Shown: positions 52,077 to 63,515, numbered from the stretch's first letter. The stretch is 64,000 nucleotides of DNA from Mesorhizobium neociceri (GCF_013520985.1 NZ_JACDTY010000016.1:62001-126000); one strand, 5' to 3'. Notes: generated by a model not told the origin, from the letters alone. Translations and numbers: made by a program.

Positions 52077-52292
52077 TGCGGACGATCGCAGATGCGGCTA
52101 GACGGCTCGAGGCGCTCACCAGCCCGAAACGGCAGGAACTCGCCCTGGTTGAAACATGGTTTTTCGCCGGCCGCTTGTCACCGGCGTGCGGATACCGCGA
52201 TCGCCGGCGTGCGCCCAGCCGAAATCGAAGCGGTGCTGCCGATGCCCTCGGCCGATGTCATGCTGTCGCTGCTCGCCCAGATGGAAGGCTGA
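52077..52292 (+). pseudogene. Possible frameshifted remnant upstream of sthA
   Basis: Two coding-looking pieces in different frames follow each other: MRTIADAARRLEALTSPKRQ continuing to WFFAGRLS in one frame, then TAIAGVRPAEIEAVLPMPSADVMLSLLAQMEG in the next frame to a TGA at 52292. A single-base shift near 52190 would join them into one small protein of about 70 residues. The join is a guess, since no family is recognised. Confidence 0.3.
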
Positions 52293-52307
52293 GCAGATAC
52301 CGCCTGC

Positions 52308-53696
52308 CTACCCCTGCCCCATCCGGTTCCAGGCATCGAGCCCGGCGATCTTGTAGGCTTCGGCCAGGGTCGGGTAGTTGAAGGTGTTGTTGACGAAGAA
52401 GTCGACGGTGCCGCCGAGATTGATCACCGCCTGGCCGATATGGATCAGTTCGGTGGCGCCCTCGCCGACGATGTGGGCGCCGAGCAGGCGGCGGGTTTCG
52501 ACCGAGAACAGCAGCTTCAGGAAGCCGGTATTGACGCCCATGATGTGGCCACGCGAGGTTTCGCGGAACCGCGCCAGGCCAACCTCATAGGCAGCACCGC
52601 TTTCGCGCACCTGTTCCTCCGACTGGCCGACGGTGGAGATTTCCGGCACGGCGTAGATGCCATAGGGAAAGGTTTCCGGCGGCGGTGGCAACTGCACGCC
52701 GAAGGCGTGGCAGGCGGCCACCCTGCCCTGCTCCATCGAGGTCGAGGCAAGGCTGGGGAAACCGATGACATCGCCGGTGGCATAGATGTTGGGCACGCTG
52801 GTCTGGAAGGTTTGCGGATCGACCTTGATGCGGCCTCTGGAGTCGGCCTCGATGCCGACCACGTCGAGGCCGAGGCTGCCGAGATTGCCGCTGCGGCCGG
52901 CGGCATAAAGCACGATCTCGGAGCGGATGGTGCGGCCGTCGGCGAGCGTTACTTCGGCATAGTCGGGCTTGGAGACGATTTCCTTGACCGTGCTGCCGAG
53001 ACGAATGGTCATGCCGCGGTCGCGCATCTGGTGGATGAAGTCGTCGACGATCTCGCGGTCGACGAAATCGAGGATGGTGTTGCGCGGCTCGACCAGCGTC
53101 ACCGGCACGTCGAGGGCCGAAAAGATGGTGGCATATTCGACGCCGATGACGCCGGCGCCGATCACCGTCAGTGTGCGCGGCAGATGGTCGAGCTCCAGCA
53201 TCTCGTCACTGTCGAAGACGCGGATCTTGTCGAAAGGCACGTCGCGCGGCCGGTGCGGCCTGGTGCCGACCGCGATCAGCGCATTGGCGAAACCGACCTC
53301 CGAGTAGTCGCCATTGTCGGCCGTCAGGCTGACCTTGTTGGGGCCAACGAATTTCGCCATGGCGCGCACGCTCTTGACCGCGTTGCGCATGAACTGGTGC
53401 TGCAGCACCTCGACCTCGTGGTCGAGCGTCTTGTGCAAGCGCTCAACCAGATCAGCGATGGAGATGTCCTGCTTGACCCGGTAGCCACGGCCGTAAAAGC
53501 CGCGCTCGCGCCAGCCGGAGAGGTTGAGCACCGTCTCGCGCAGCGTCTTGGACGGGATGGTGCCGGTGTGCACCGAGACGCCGCCGAGGCGCCGGCCCCT
53601 GTCCACCACCAGCACCGATTTGCCGAGCTTGGCCGATTGCACGGCGGCGCGGCGGCCGGAAGGGCCGCTGCCGATGACCAGCATGTCGTAATCCAT
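52308..53696 (-). CDS. sthA: Soluble pyridine nucleotide transhydrogenase / dihydrolipoamide dehydrogenase-like flavoprotein
   Basis: 462 residues from ATG 53696 with GGGGA upstream. FAD motif MLVIGSGPSGRRAAVQSAKLGKSVLVVDRG; the active-site helix reads GGVSVHTGTIPSKTLRE, so the redox cysteine pair of lipoamide dehydrogenase is missing and the SthA-type GTIPSK is kept. NAD(P) motif VIGAGVIGVEYATIFSALDVPVTLVEPRN and dimer domain follow. It converts NADPH and NAD+. Convergent to the remnant at 52077. Confidence 0.9.
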   Translation of the reverse strand: MDYDMLVIGSGPSGRRAAVQSAKLGKSVLVVDRGRRLGGVSVHTGTIPSKTLRETVLNLSGWRERGFYGRGYRVKQDISIADLVERLHKTLDHEVEVLQHQFMRNAVKSVRAMAKFVGPNKVSLTADNGDYSEVGFANALIAVGTRPHRPRDVPFDKIRVFDSDEMLELDHLPRTLTVIGAGVIGVEYATIFSALDVPVTLVEPRNTILDFVDREIVDDFIHQMRDRGMTIRLGSTVKEIVSKPDYAEVTLADGRTIRSEIVLYAAGRSGNLGSLGLDVVGIEADSRGRIKVDPQTFQTSVPNIYATGDVIGFPSLASTSMEQGRVAACHAFGVQLPPPPETFPYGIYAVPEISTVGQSEEQVRESGAAYEVGLARFRETSRGHIMGVNTGFLKLLFSVETRRLLGAHIVGEGATELIHIGQAVINLGGTVDFFVNNTFNYPTLAEAYKIAGLDAWNRMGQG

Positions 53697-53896
53697 ATTT
53701 CCCCGTCCCCTCGGCGTCTTGTTGCGCCGCAGCAAGCTAAACTGGGAAGAGTGTCATGTTCAACTGCCCAGACCGCAAACTCGTGCGGTTCGGCCCAACT
53801 GTGGTGAATCTTCCGGCGTAATGTGACAAGTGCGCGAGAAAGCTTAACCCGACGGCAACGCTTGCGTGCAATGGTCGCTCTCGAGGGGACCGCCGG

Positions 53897-54589
53897 GTGA
53901 CTGATTTGACCATTTTCAAGAGTGAGCCGCTGTCTGGCGCGGAAGCGGGTCTCTGGTCCGGCCTGCGCAGCCGCGAGATCCTCATCGATCTGCGAGAGGG
54001 ACTGTTCCGTTTCATAGCGCTGGCTGTCGCCGCGCTCTTTGTCTATCGGGGCGTGCAGCATCTGCTCGTCGACCCAGCTCGTCTCAACCTGTTGCTGCTC
54101 ATGGTCTCCGACTCGTTGACTTTCATCTGGTTGCTGACGGCGCGGCGACCCTTGGTGCGCGACTGGAACCCCCTCACCGTTTTCGTCGCGCTGGCAGCCG
54201 GCTTCGGCGGGGGCTTCGTCTCGATGGAGGCCGGCGTTCCCATCATTCCGCTCTATGTCGCGGCGCCGATCCAGTTCATCGGGCTTTGGATTGTCATTTG
54301 GGGCAAGGTTTCGCTTGGCCGCTCCTTCGCCATCCTGCCCGCCAATCGCGGCGTCGTGACCGGCGGCGCCTACCGGTTCGTGCGGCATCCGATCTACGCC
54401 GGCTATTTGATCGGACACATTCTATTCCTGCTGTCGAGCTTCTCGATCTACAATTTCACCGTCTATGCCATCATCACGCTTTTCCAGATCCACCGCATCC
54501 TGCGGGAGGAAGCCGTCCTAGCAAGGACGCAGGAATACAGCGAATACATGGACAGGGTCCGCTATCGCCTTGTGCCCGGCATCTTCTAG
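53897..54589 (+). CDS. Isoprenylcysteine carboxyl methyltransferase-like membrane protein
   Basis: 230 residues from a GTG at 53897 with GGGGACC upstream. About five helices; the C-terminal ICMT/phospholipid methyltransferase motif is VVTGGAYRFVRHPIYAGYLIGHI with the LREEAVLAR...YSEYMDRVRYRLVPGIF end, as in bacterial membrane methyltransferase-like proteins. Substrate unknown; bacterial members may modify lipids or cell-wall components. Confidence 0.82.
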   Translation: MTDLTIFKSEPLSGAEAGLWSGLRSREILIDLREGLFRFIALAVAALFVYRGVQHLLVDPARLNLLLLMVSDSLTFIWLLTARRPLVRDWNPLTVFVALAAGFGGGFVSMEAGVPIIPLYVAAPIQFIGLWIVIWGKVSLGRSFAILPANRGVVTGGAYRFVRHPIYAGYLIGHILFLLSSFSIYNFTVYAIITLFQIHRILREEAVLARTQEYSEYMDRVRYRLVPGIF

Positions 54590-54696
54590 GAAGGGTCCGC
54601 CGAACGCCGGAGTGTCTGTTTCTTGAATTCGCCATCGCCCTCACCATTTGAAAGGGCGACGGGCATTCCCATTGGATGCCATCGCGAGGACATGAC

Positions 54697-55167
54697 ATGA
54701 ACGCGCGCGTACTTGACGGCGAAATCATCACCAGCAGGCTCGACCACGTCAGGGCCTATGACGGTGTGCGCACGCGGCGCATCCTCGCCTTCATCATCGA
54801 CTATTGCATCGTGGCGCTGCTCACCATTCCGTTCGCGATCCTGGTGGCCGTGCTTGGCCTTCTGACATTCGGTCTTGGCTGGGCGCTTTATTCCATCCTC
54901 GTGCCGGCGGTCGCCATTCTCTACATCTGGAACACGCTGGGTGGCCGCAATCAGGCCACTTCAGGCATGAGGATGATGGGCATCCGGCTCGATCGTCTCG
55001 ACGGCACGCGCATCGACGGGCTGACCGCAGTGGTCCATTCGGTGCTGTTTTGGGCCAGCACCGTCATCCTGACGCCGCTCATTCTTCTGGTGACGCTGTT
55101 TTCCGATCGCAAGCGCACGCTGCACGACCTGCTGCTTGGCACGATTGTCAGCCGCAGCGACCGTTGA
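54697..55167 (+). CDS. RDD-family membrane protein
   Basis: 156 residues from ATG 54697 with GAGGA upstream; a 7-residue longer start exists. RDD mark VRTRRILAFIIDYCIVALLTIPFAI (Arg, Asp, Asp-like positions in helix 1) and NQATSGMRMMGIRLDRLDGTRI between helices. Three to four membrane segments. Function unknown, some members are Na+/H+ or osmotic-stress transporters. Confidence 0.85.
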   Translation: MNARVLDGEIITSRLDHVRAYDGVRTRRILAFIIDYCIVALLTIPFAILVAVLGLLTFGLGWALYSILVPAVAILYIWNTLGGRNQATSGMRMMGIRLDRLDGTRIDGLTAVVHSVLFWASTVILTPLILLVTLFSDRKRTLHDLLLGTIVSRSDR

Positions 55168-55207
55168 ACCGGCGTTCAACCGACCCCAACAGGCATTTGT
55201 GCGCAAA

Positions 55208-55239
55208 TGTGAAGGCGTCCATTCAACCCCGCCTTCACA
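55208..55239 (+). terminator. Hairpin after the RDD gene
   Basis: TGTGAAGGCG pairs with CGCCTTCACA across a 12-nt loop. A T-run (GAATTTTTCG) follows 10-15 nt later. Likely ends the RDD transcript before bpt; spacing to the T-run is longer than ideal. Confidence 0.5.
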
Positions 55240-55306
55240 ATCCTGTTGAATTTTTCGCCAGCCAAGCCAAAGGTAGAGCGATTCGCAGGAGTGTTCCCAA
55301 GGTTCG

Positions 55307-56071
55307 ATGACCCAGCATCCAACCCAGTCGCCGCAGTTCTTCCTAACCGCGCCATCGCCGTGCCCGTATCTTGAGGGCCAGTTCGAGCGCAAGGTGTTTA
55401 CGCATCTGGTCGGCGACAAGGCGCCGGAGATGAACGACCTGTTGACGCAAGGCGGCTTCCGGCGATCGCAGAACATCGCCTACCGGCCTGCCTGCGAGAC
55501 CTGCCGCGCCTGCGTCTCGGTGCGCATCCTGGCGCAGGAATTCACCGCCAGCCGCAACATGAAGCGGGTGATCCAGCGCAATTCCGATCTCGTCGGCGCC
55601 ATGCACGACGCGCAGCCGTCGACCGAGCAGTACTCGCTGTTCCGCGGCTATCTCGACGCCCGCCACCGCCGCGGCGGCATGTCCGACATGACGGTGCTCG
55701 ATTACGCCATGATGGTCGAGGACACCCATGTCGACACCAAGGTCATCGAATATCGGCGCCGCGGCCCCGACACGTTCATCACCGGCAAGGGCCAGGGCGA
55801 GCTGATCGCCGTCGCGCTGACCGACAAGATGGCCGACGGCCTGTCGATGGTCTATTCCTACTTCAATCCCGAATTCGAGGACCGTTCGCTCGGCACCTTC
55901 ATGATCCTCGACCATATCGCCCGCGCCAGGGCCATGGGCCTGCCCCATGTCTATCTCGGCTACTGGGTCAACGGCTCGCGCAAGATGAACTATAAGATGC
56001 GCTTCATGCCGCAGGAGCATCTCGGCCCGAAGGGCTGGGAACGCTACGACCACGAAGCGGTCACGCGCTGA
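55307..56071 (+). CDS. bpt: Aspartate/glutamate leucyltransferase (arginyl/leucyl-tRNA-protein transferase)
   Basis: 254 residues. ATE-family N terminus: APSPCPYLEGQFERKVFTHL, then the cysteine cluster RPACETCRACVSVRI; C-terminal domain includes MVYSYFNPEFEDRSLGTFMILDHIARAR and YLGYWVNGSRKMNYKMRFMPQEHLGPKGW. Bpt attaches leucine to N-terminal Asp or Glu of proteins in the N-end rule pathway. It is probably its own transcription unit. Confidence 0.95.
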   Translation: MTQHPTQSPQFFLTAPSPCPYLEGQFERKVFTHLVGDKAPEMNDLLTQGGFRRSQNIAYRPACETCRACVSVRILAQEFTASRNMKRVIQRNSDLVGAMHDAQPSTEQYSLFRGYLDARHRRGGMSDMTVLDYAMMVEDTHVDTKVIEYRRRGPDTFITGKGQGELIAVALTDKMADGLSMVYSYFNPEFEDRSLGTFMILDHIARARAMGLPHVYLGYWVNGSRKMNYKMRFMPQEHLGPKGWERYDHEAVTR

Positions 56072-56200
56072 GTTCTCGTTCCCCAATCCAGGCCTAAACA
56101 TTTTCAACCGAGACGATGCTGGTCTTTCCGCTGGTTGGCGGAGAGGGTGCGATTGCGCCGGCCGGCAATTCGCTCAAATCCATTGCGAAAGTACCGCTTC

Positions 56201-57097
56201 ATGTCATCTCACGATGCTCATACCAAAGGGCTTCTGCTCACCGCGCTTGGCGGCCTGACGCTGACCGTCGACATTCCGCTGATCCGGCTCGCCCATGGCG
56301 AAGCTTGGACGATCCTGCTGCTGCGCACCGGCGCCACCTTCGTCACGGCAATGATCGTGTGGGCGGTCTGGCGCTCGTTCAGCAAGAATGCGCCCCAGCT
56401 GATACCGGGCTGGTCGGGGCTGATCGTCGCCGTGATCTACGGGCTCGGCGCGGTTGCCTTCATCACCGGCGTCTACAACACCTCGACCGCCAATCTGGTT
56501 TTCATCCTGGCCTTCACCACCATGTTCTCTGCGCTGCTGTCATGGCTGTTCCTGAAGGAGCGGCCGCGGCCAATGACACTGGTGGCGATGGCGCTGATGA
56601 TCGTAGGCGTCGGCATCATTGTCGGCGATTCCGTCGGCACCGGACATCTGTTCGGCGACGTGATGGCACTATGTTCGGCCCTGGCGATCGCCTGCGCCAT
56701 CACCATCTCCCGCGCCAGCGGTAAGGATATGGGTTTCACCGCGCTGACCGGCGTCCTGCTGCCTTTCGGGCTGGCGGCGATCATGGTCTCCAAGACCGGT
56801 TTTCAGGTGGAGGCGCCATGGTGGATCATTTTCAATGGCGCCGTCATCATGCCGTTCGCCTTCTTCTGCCTCGCCAACGGGCCGAAATACATTTCAGGCC
56901 CGGAAGTGGCGATGTTTTATCTGCTCGAGACGGTGCTGGCACCGGTCTGGGTGTGGATGATCTTTGCCGAGACGCCGTCGCGCAACAGCCTGATCGGTGG
57001 CGTGATCCTGATCGTCACGCTGGTCGCGCACTCGCTGTGGCAATTGCATGAAGGGCGCAAGCGGCGGGCAGCGCTCGCGGTCGCTTACCCAGCCTGA
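56201..57097 (+). CDS. DMT-superfamily (EamA) transporter
   Basis: 298 residues from ATG 56201. Ten helices in two EamA repeats (LLLRTGATFVTAMIVWAVWRSF...TANLVFILAFTTMFSALLSWLFLKERPRPM; second repeat ISGPEVAMFYLLETVLAPVWVWMIFAETPSRNSLIGG). It probably exports amino acids or metabolites. Its stop region overlaps the convergent gene tail by 13 bp (57085-57097). Confidence 0.9.
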   Translation: MSSHDAHTKGLLLTALGGLTLTVDIPLIRLAHGEAWTILLLRTGATFVTAMIVWAVWRSFSKNAPQLIPGWSGLIVAVIYGLGAVAFITGVYNTSTANLVFILAFTTMFSALLSWLFLKERPRPMTLVAMALMIVGVGIIVGDSVGTGHLFGDVMALCSALAIACAITISRASGKDMGFTALTGVLLPFGLAAIMVSKTGFQVEAPWWIIFNGAVIMPFAFFCLANGPKYISGPEVAMFYLLETVLAPVWVWMIFAETPSRNSLIGGVILIVTLVAHSLWQLHEGRKRRAALAVAYPA

Positions 57098-58299
57098 CTT
57101 TTCTTCGCCGGGCCGGCGACAATCTCGATCTGTGGCGGCCCGCCTTCGATCTCGGCGACGGAATCGGGAACGGGGTCTTCGGCCAATTCCACCTCGCGCA
57201 ACCATTCGCGCCAGATCGCCACCAGCAGCGCCATCAGAACGGGGCCGATGAAAAGGCCGAGAAAGCCCATTGTCTTGACGCCGCCGATCAGGCCGAAAAA
57301 GGTCGGCAGGAAAGGCAGCTTGATCGGTCCGCCGACCAGTTTCGGGCGCAAGGTCTTATCGACGATGAACAGCTCCACGGCGCCCCAGATGAACAGCGCC
57401 AGCCCCGCCATCGGCGAACCGCTGGCGGCGAGGTAGATCGACACCAGCGTGAACGACAGCGGCGCGCCGCCGGGGATCAGCGCCATCACGCCAGTGAGCG
57501 CGCCAAGCGTCACCGGCGACGGCACGCCGGCCAGCCAGTAGGCGATGCCCAGCACCAGCCCCTCGCCGATGGCGATCACGGTCATGCCGGTGACGGTCGA
57601 GGAAATGGTTGCCGGCACGACGCGCGAAATCCGCTCCCAGCGTGTCGGCAGGATGCGTTCGCCGAGGCGGTCGATCTGGCCGGCGAAATGTTCGCCGTCG
57701 CGGTAGGCGAAGAACAGCGCGATCATCATGAACAGCAGCGTCAGCAACAGGCCGAAGGCGCTGCCGCCGGCCGCCAGTACACCGCGATAGATGCTGCCGA
57801 TATTGGCGCCGCTGACCAGCTGGATCAGTTCGCCGATGCCGCCGGGATGGCCGAAATTGTCCGCCCACTGTTCGTTCAACCACTCGCCGACGACAGGCAG
57901 CGTCGTGATCCACTGCGGTGTGACCGCGCCGTGCCGGTTGGTCTCGATCGCCCAGCCGACCCATTCGCGGACTTCGTTGATGGCATAGGTGCCGGCGAGC
58001 GCGATCGGCACAACCAGAAAGGTGAGGATGAACAGGATGGCGAGCGTCGCGGCAATGGTGCGATTGCCGCCGACGCCGGCAAGCAGCCGGCGGTAGAGCG
58101 GCCAGCTGGCGAAGGCGATGACGAGCGCAGCCAGCACCGGAAACAGGAAGCCGTGGAAGAAATAGACACCGGCGGCGACGATCAGCACCAAGAGCCAGCG
58201 CGCCGCCGACAGCGGCGGTATGACGGCGGCTCTCAGCGGCGTCGACAGGCCGAACAGGCGCTGCTGACGTTCCGGCTTCTGGATCTTGGATTCCTTCAA
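57085..58299 (-). CDS. AI-2E-family transporter
   Basis: 404 residues, TTG start with GGGGAGAG upstream. About eight helices. Motifs LVLIVAAGVYFFHGFLFPVLAALVIAFASWPLYRR, GIAYWLAGVPSPVTLGALTGVMALIPGGAPL and IKLPFLPTFFGLIGGVKTMGFLGLFIGPVLMALLVAIWREW fit AI-2E/UPF0118, which includes TqsA and Na+/H+ antiporter members. Substrate unresolved. Tail overlaps the DMT gene. Confidence 0.9.
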   Translation of the reverse strand: MKESKIQKPERQQRLFGLSTPLRAAVIPPLSAARWLLVLIVAAGVYFFHGFLFPVLAALVIAFASWPLYRRLLAGVGGNRTIAATLAILFILTFLVVPIALAGTYAINEVREWVGWAIETNRHGAVTPQWITTLPVVGEWLNEQWADNFGHPGGIGELIQLVSGANIGSIYRGVLAAGGSAFGLLLTLLFMMIALFFAYRDGEHFAGQIDRLGERILPTRWERISRVVPATISSTVTGMTVIAIGEGLVLGIAYWLAGVPSPVTLGALTGVMALIPGGAPLSFTLVSIYLAASGSPMAGLALFIWGAVELFIVDKTLRPKLVGGPIKLPFLPTFFGLIGGVKTMGFLGLFIGPVLMALLVAIWREWLREVELAEDPVPDSVAEIEGGPPQIEIVAGPAKKSQAG

Positions 58300-58388
58300 A
58301 CGCCCATCTCTCCCCGGCCTACCCAGCGTTTATGCACTGTTATAGTGCCGCAATCGTGACGATAGTCCAAATGGTTGGTGAGACGTCT

Positions 58389-58574
58389 TTCCTTCTCCCC
58401 TTGTGGGGCCCGAAGGGCGGGCGAGGCCCGTGACTCGCCCCGGGTGGTGGATCGGCGCGCAGCGCCGAGACGGATGAGGGGTGTTCCAGCGGAGTGAGGC
58501 GTTGGCGTTCCCTGGAACACCCCTCATCCGACCTCGCTTCGCGAGGCCACCTTCCCCCACAAGGGGGGAAGGAA
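58389..58574. repeat. Large inverted-repeat element with nested hairpins
   Basis: A perfect 19-bp inverted repeat has arm CGGATGAGGGGTGTTCCAG at 58471-58489 and its complement at 58512-58530. Outside it lie TTCCTTCTCCCCTTGTGGGG (58390-58409) and its mirrored form (58549-58573). Additional GC-rich hairpins are present (for example gcgcgcagcgcc). It is another dispersed rhizobial type repeat, different from the RIME-like copies. It lies between the AI-2E gene start and the parC end. Confidence 0.8.
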
Positions 58575-58586
58575 GAAGCACCTGCC

Positions 58587-60839
<2,253 letters not shown>

Positions 60840-61241
60840 GCGGCTGGACTAGCCGAGCGGGTGATTCGCGGCAAGGCGGGGCTGCGGAAATCCGCAATTT
60901 GCGGCCTCTGGGCTGCGAAGGCGGCTCAAGATCGGACGATGGATGTGACGGACTTCATGTTCCTACGTGCCGTCCCTATGCAACAGCACCGGTAGCAGTG
61001 CTGTTGCCAACCAACATCAATCTGTTACACGCCCTCTCTAAGGCAGGAGACGGTACGCAGGGGAGCCCGACCTTCATGACATATTCACCGCATCGAGCGA
61101 AGGCTCCCGCTCCGATTTGCCTTTCGCCATGATTTTCGACAAATCTGGGGGAAAGTGCCTTTTTCCCGTCCAGTTCGTCACGGAATGGTGACGGCGTAGA
61201 ATTCAGAAAACACTTTTCAGGACTCTCTCAGGGAACTCGCG
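60840..61241. other. 402-nt region between parC and the secreted-protein gene
   Basis: No convincing gene. It contains a 9-bp perfect stem-loop CAACAGCAC/GTGCTGTTG (60981-61006) and a smaller one CGTCAC/GTGACG close to 61180. These could be part of a small RNA or 5' UTR of the downstream secreted protein. AGGGAA precedes the ATG at 61242. Confidence 0.4.
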
Positions 61242-62432
61242 ATGACAATCCAACGCTCGACACTCAAGACACTCGCTTTTTCGACTTTTTTGCTGACTCT
61301 GCCGCTGAATGCCGCCTTTGCGCAGGACACGGCTGTTGCCGACCGGCTGAAGGCCGCACTTGCCGTCCAGGGCGTCGATATCACCTGGACCGGGGTCTCC
61401 GGTGACAATTCCAGCATGGTGCTGCAGGGCGTGTCGGTTAAACCGGCCGCCGAAAAGGAAGCGCTGCCGATCGGCGACATCAAGCTTGAAGGCGTGACCG
61501 AAGCCAATGGCGGCTTTGACGTCGCGACCATCACGACTTCGGCCTTCGAGCACAGCAAGGACGGTGTAACGCTCAACCTCACCCCCTTCGTCATTCATGA
61601 CGCCAACATCCCGGCCGAGGGCGCTACAGGCCCGCTCGGCTCGATGATGATCTACAAGTCGGCCGAACTCGAAAACCTGACGGTCAAGGTTGCCGACAAG
61701 ACCGCCTTCTCGGTGGATGGGCTTGCTGTCCAGATCACGCCTCCGGCCGACGGCAAGGCGATGGAATTTTCCGCCACGACGGAAAAGTTCAACGCCGACC
61801 TGACGCTGGTCGACGATGCGAAGTCGAAGGAAGCCATCGAGGCCCTCGGCTACCAGAACATCTCGGGCAATATCGATATCGGCGGCACCTGGCAGCCGAG
61901 CGATGGCAAGATGGACCTGTCGAAATACGACATCTCGGTCGAGAATGCCGGCACGCTCGGCATGACCTTCGGCCTCGGCGGCTACACGGTCGATTTCGTC
62001 AAGTCGATGCAGGAGATGCAGAAGAAGCTGGCGGCGCAGCCCGAAGGCGCCGATAATTCGGCGCAAGGCATGGCCTTGCTCGGCCTGTTGCAGCAGCTTT
62101 CCTTCAACAGCGCCTCGGTCCGCTTCGACGACGATTCGCTGACCGGCAAGGTGCTTGAGTATGTCGGCAAGCAGCAGGGCATGTCGGGCAAGGACATCGC
62201 CAACCAGGCCAAGGCGATCGTGCCTTTCGGCATGGCGCAGCTCAACAATCCTGAACTGACGGCCGAAGTGACGGCCGCGGTGAGCAAATACCTCGACGAT
62301 CCGAAGAGCCTCGAGATTTCGGCAGAGCCGCCGGCAGCAGTGCCGTTCGCGCTGATCATGGCGGGCGCGATGTCCAACCCGCTCGACCTGCCGAAGACGC
62401 TCGGCGTCCACGTCAAGGCCAACGAAGACTGA
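61242..62432 (+). CDS. Conserved-looking periplasmic protein of unknown function
   Basis: 396 residues with a Sec signal (LKTLAFSTFLLTLPLNAAFAQ). The mature protein is beta-rich with a repeated pattern of alternating small and charged residues (DGLAVQITPPADGKAMEFSATTEKFNADL, GNIDIGGTWQPSDGKMDLSKYDISVENAGTLGMTFGL), typical of bacterial periplasmic or outer-membrane-associated proteins. It has no cysteine or lipobox. I do not recognise the family; DUF945-like architecture is possible. A good hairpin terminator follows at 62454. Confidence 0.75.
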   Translation: MTIQRSTLKTLAFSTFLLTLPLNAAFAQDTAVADRLKAALAVQGVDITWTGVSGDNSSMVLQGVSVKPAAEKEALPIGDIKLEGVTEANGGFDVATITTSAFEHSKDGVTLNLTPFVIHDANIPAEGATGPLGSMMIYKSAELENLTVKVADKTAFSVDGLAVQITPPADGKAMEFSATTEKFNADLTLVDDAKSKEAIEALGYQNISGNIDIGGTWQPSDGKMDLSKYDISVENAGTLGMTFGLGGYTVDFVKSMQEMQKKLAAQPEGADNSAQGMALLGLLQQLSFNSASVRFDDDSLTGKVLEYVGKQQGMSGKDIANQAKAIVPFGMAQLNNPELTAEVTAAVSKYLDDPKSLEISAEPPAAVPFALIMAGAMSNPLDLPKTLGVHVKANED

Positions 62433-62453
62433 TCGAGCGAAACGCTCAAACAA

Positions 62454-62477
62454 AAGCCCGGCAGCAATGCCGGGCTT
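62454..62477 (+). terminator. Rho-independent terminator of the secreted-protein gene
   Basis: AAGCCCGGC (62454-62462) pairs with GCCGGGCTT (62469-62477) across AGCAAT. It lies 21 nt after the stop; the T-run is short (TTCTACC). Confidence 0.8.
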
Positions 62478-62539
62478 CTACCTGCTGTCGCAAAAATCGA
62501 TCGCACTCCGCCTTAGAGTCTCGATGAACGCGAAGCGTT

Positions 62540-63502
62540 TCAGTTTGCCTTCGGCCAGCCCTTCCAGACCATATATACGTTCGCCCGCTGATAGTGCGTA
62601 TCGGCCCGCGCCGCCGGCTGATGCTCGAAGCCCGCGCTTTCGTACATGCGGATCGCCGGAGCAAGCTTGGTGTTGGTTTCGAGGAACAGCGTATCGCGGC
62701 CCAGCCGCTCGAATGCGCGGATCGCATGCTCAAGCAGCCGCCGCCCGATCCCTAGCCCTCGCGCCGCCGGATCGACGCCCATTTTGGTGAGTTCGACTTC
62801 ATTTTCGCCAATCGGCAATAACGCACAGGTGCCCACAACCTCCTCACCATGCAACGCAAAGTAGATGCTGCCGCCATGTCTAAGGATATGCTTTTCAGGC
62901 GCGGAGAGCACAGCGTGGTCGCCTTCTTCAATATAGAAGTACCGGTTTAACCACTCCGCATTCAGCCGGTAGAAGTGGTCCCGCAGCGACGGCTCGAACG
63001 GAACGATCTCGATTGCATCCGCACCGAGCCTGCGCGCCCGCTCAGCGACGGCCGCGGCCATTGTTTCGTCGAGCATTCGCTCCAGCCCTCCGACGGCCGC
63101 CAACAAATCGATCCCGTCTACCTGACAACGCGCGTCCAGTTCGTCGCGCAGGGCACGCCACAACGGTTTGGCCTTACGCAGCGCAACCTCTGCCTTTTGC
63201 GTAAGCGCCAACTCGCGCACCCGGCGGTCATCCCCGCCTGGTATTGCGGTCAGCCAATCGTCCTTTGTTAGCCGAGAGGCCAGTTGACTGATCGACGAAT
63301 GCGTGAGCCCCGCCGCCTTGGCCAACTCACCGACCGACTGCGGCCCTCGGTCGTGGATAGTCCTGAGCACCGGGAACCACCTGGCCTCGAGACCGATTCC
63401 ATGGGCGGCGTAGACCTCATCGGCCATCGCGTAGAGTTGCTCGCTCACTGCTCGGAGCCTGCTCCCGAGCGCCAGAACACCGACCTCCGCCAGATAAGTC
63501 AT
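62540..63502 (-). CDS. MarR-type HTH / GNAT acetyltransferase fusion protein
   Basis: 320 residues. The start at 63502 (MTYLAEVGVLALG) has GGAG 6-8 nt upstream; earlier ATGs at 63520 and 63508 overlap an operator-like palindrome. Residues about 20-140 are a MarR winged helix (SVGELAKAAGLTHSSISQLASRLTKDDWLTAIPGGDDRRVRELALT). The C-terminal 170 residues are a GNAT fold with acetyl-CoA motif VDPAARGLGIGRRLLEHAI and KLAPAIRMYESAGF. The fusion is known in Proteobacteria; the substrate is unknown. It may couple ligand sensing with acetylation. Confidence 0.88.
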   Translation of the reverse strand: MTYLAEVGVLALGSRLRAVSEQLYAMADEVYAAHGIGLEARWFPVLRTIHDRGPQSVGELAKAAGLTHSSISQLASRLTKDDWLTAIPGGDDRRVRELALTQKAEVALRKAKPLWRALRDELDARCQVDGIDLLAAVGGLERMLDETMAAAVAERARRLGADAIEIVPFEPSLRDHFYRLNAEWLNRYFYIEEGDHAVLSAPEKHILRHGGSIYFALHGEEVVGTCALLPIGENEVELTKMGVDPAARGLGIGRRLLEHAIRAFERLGRDTLFLETNTKLAPAIRMYESAGFEHQPAARADTHYQRANVYMVWKGWPKAN

Positions 63503-63515
63503 CGCCATCTCCGTT

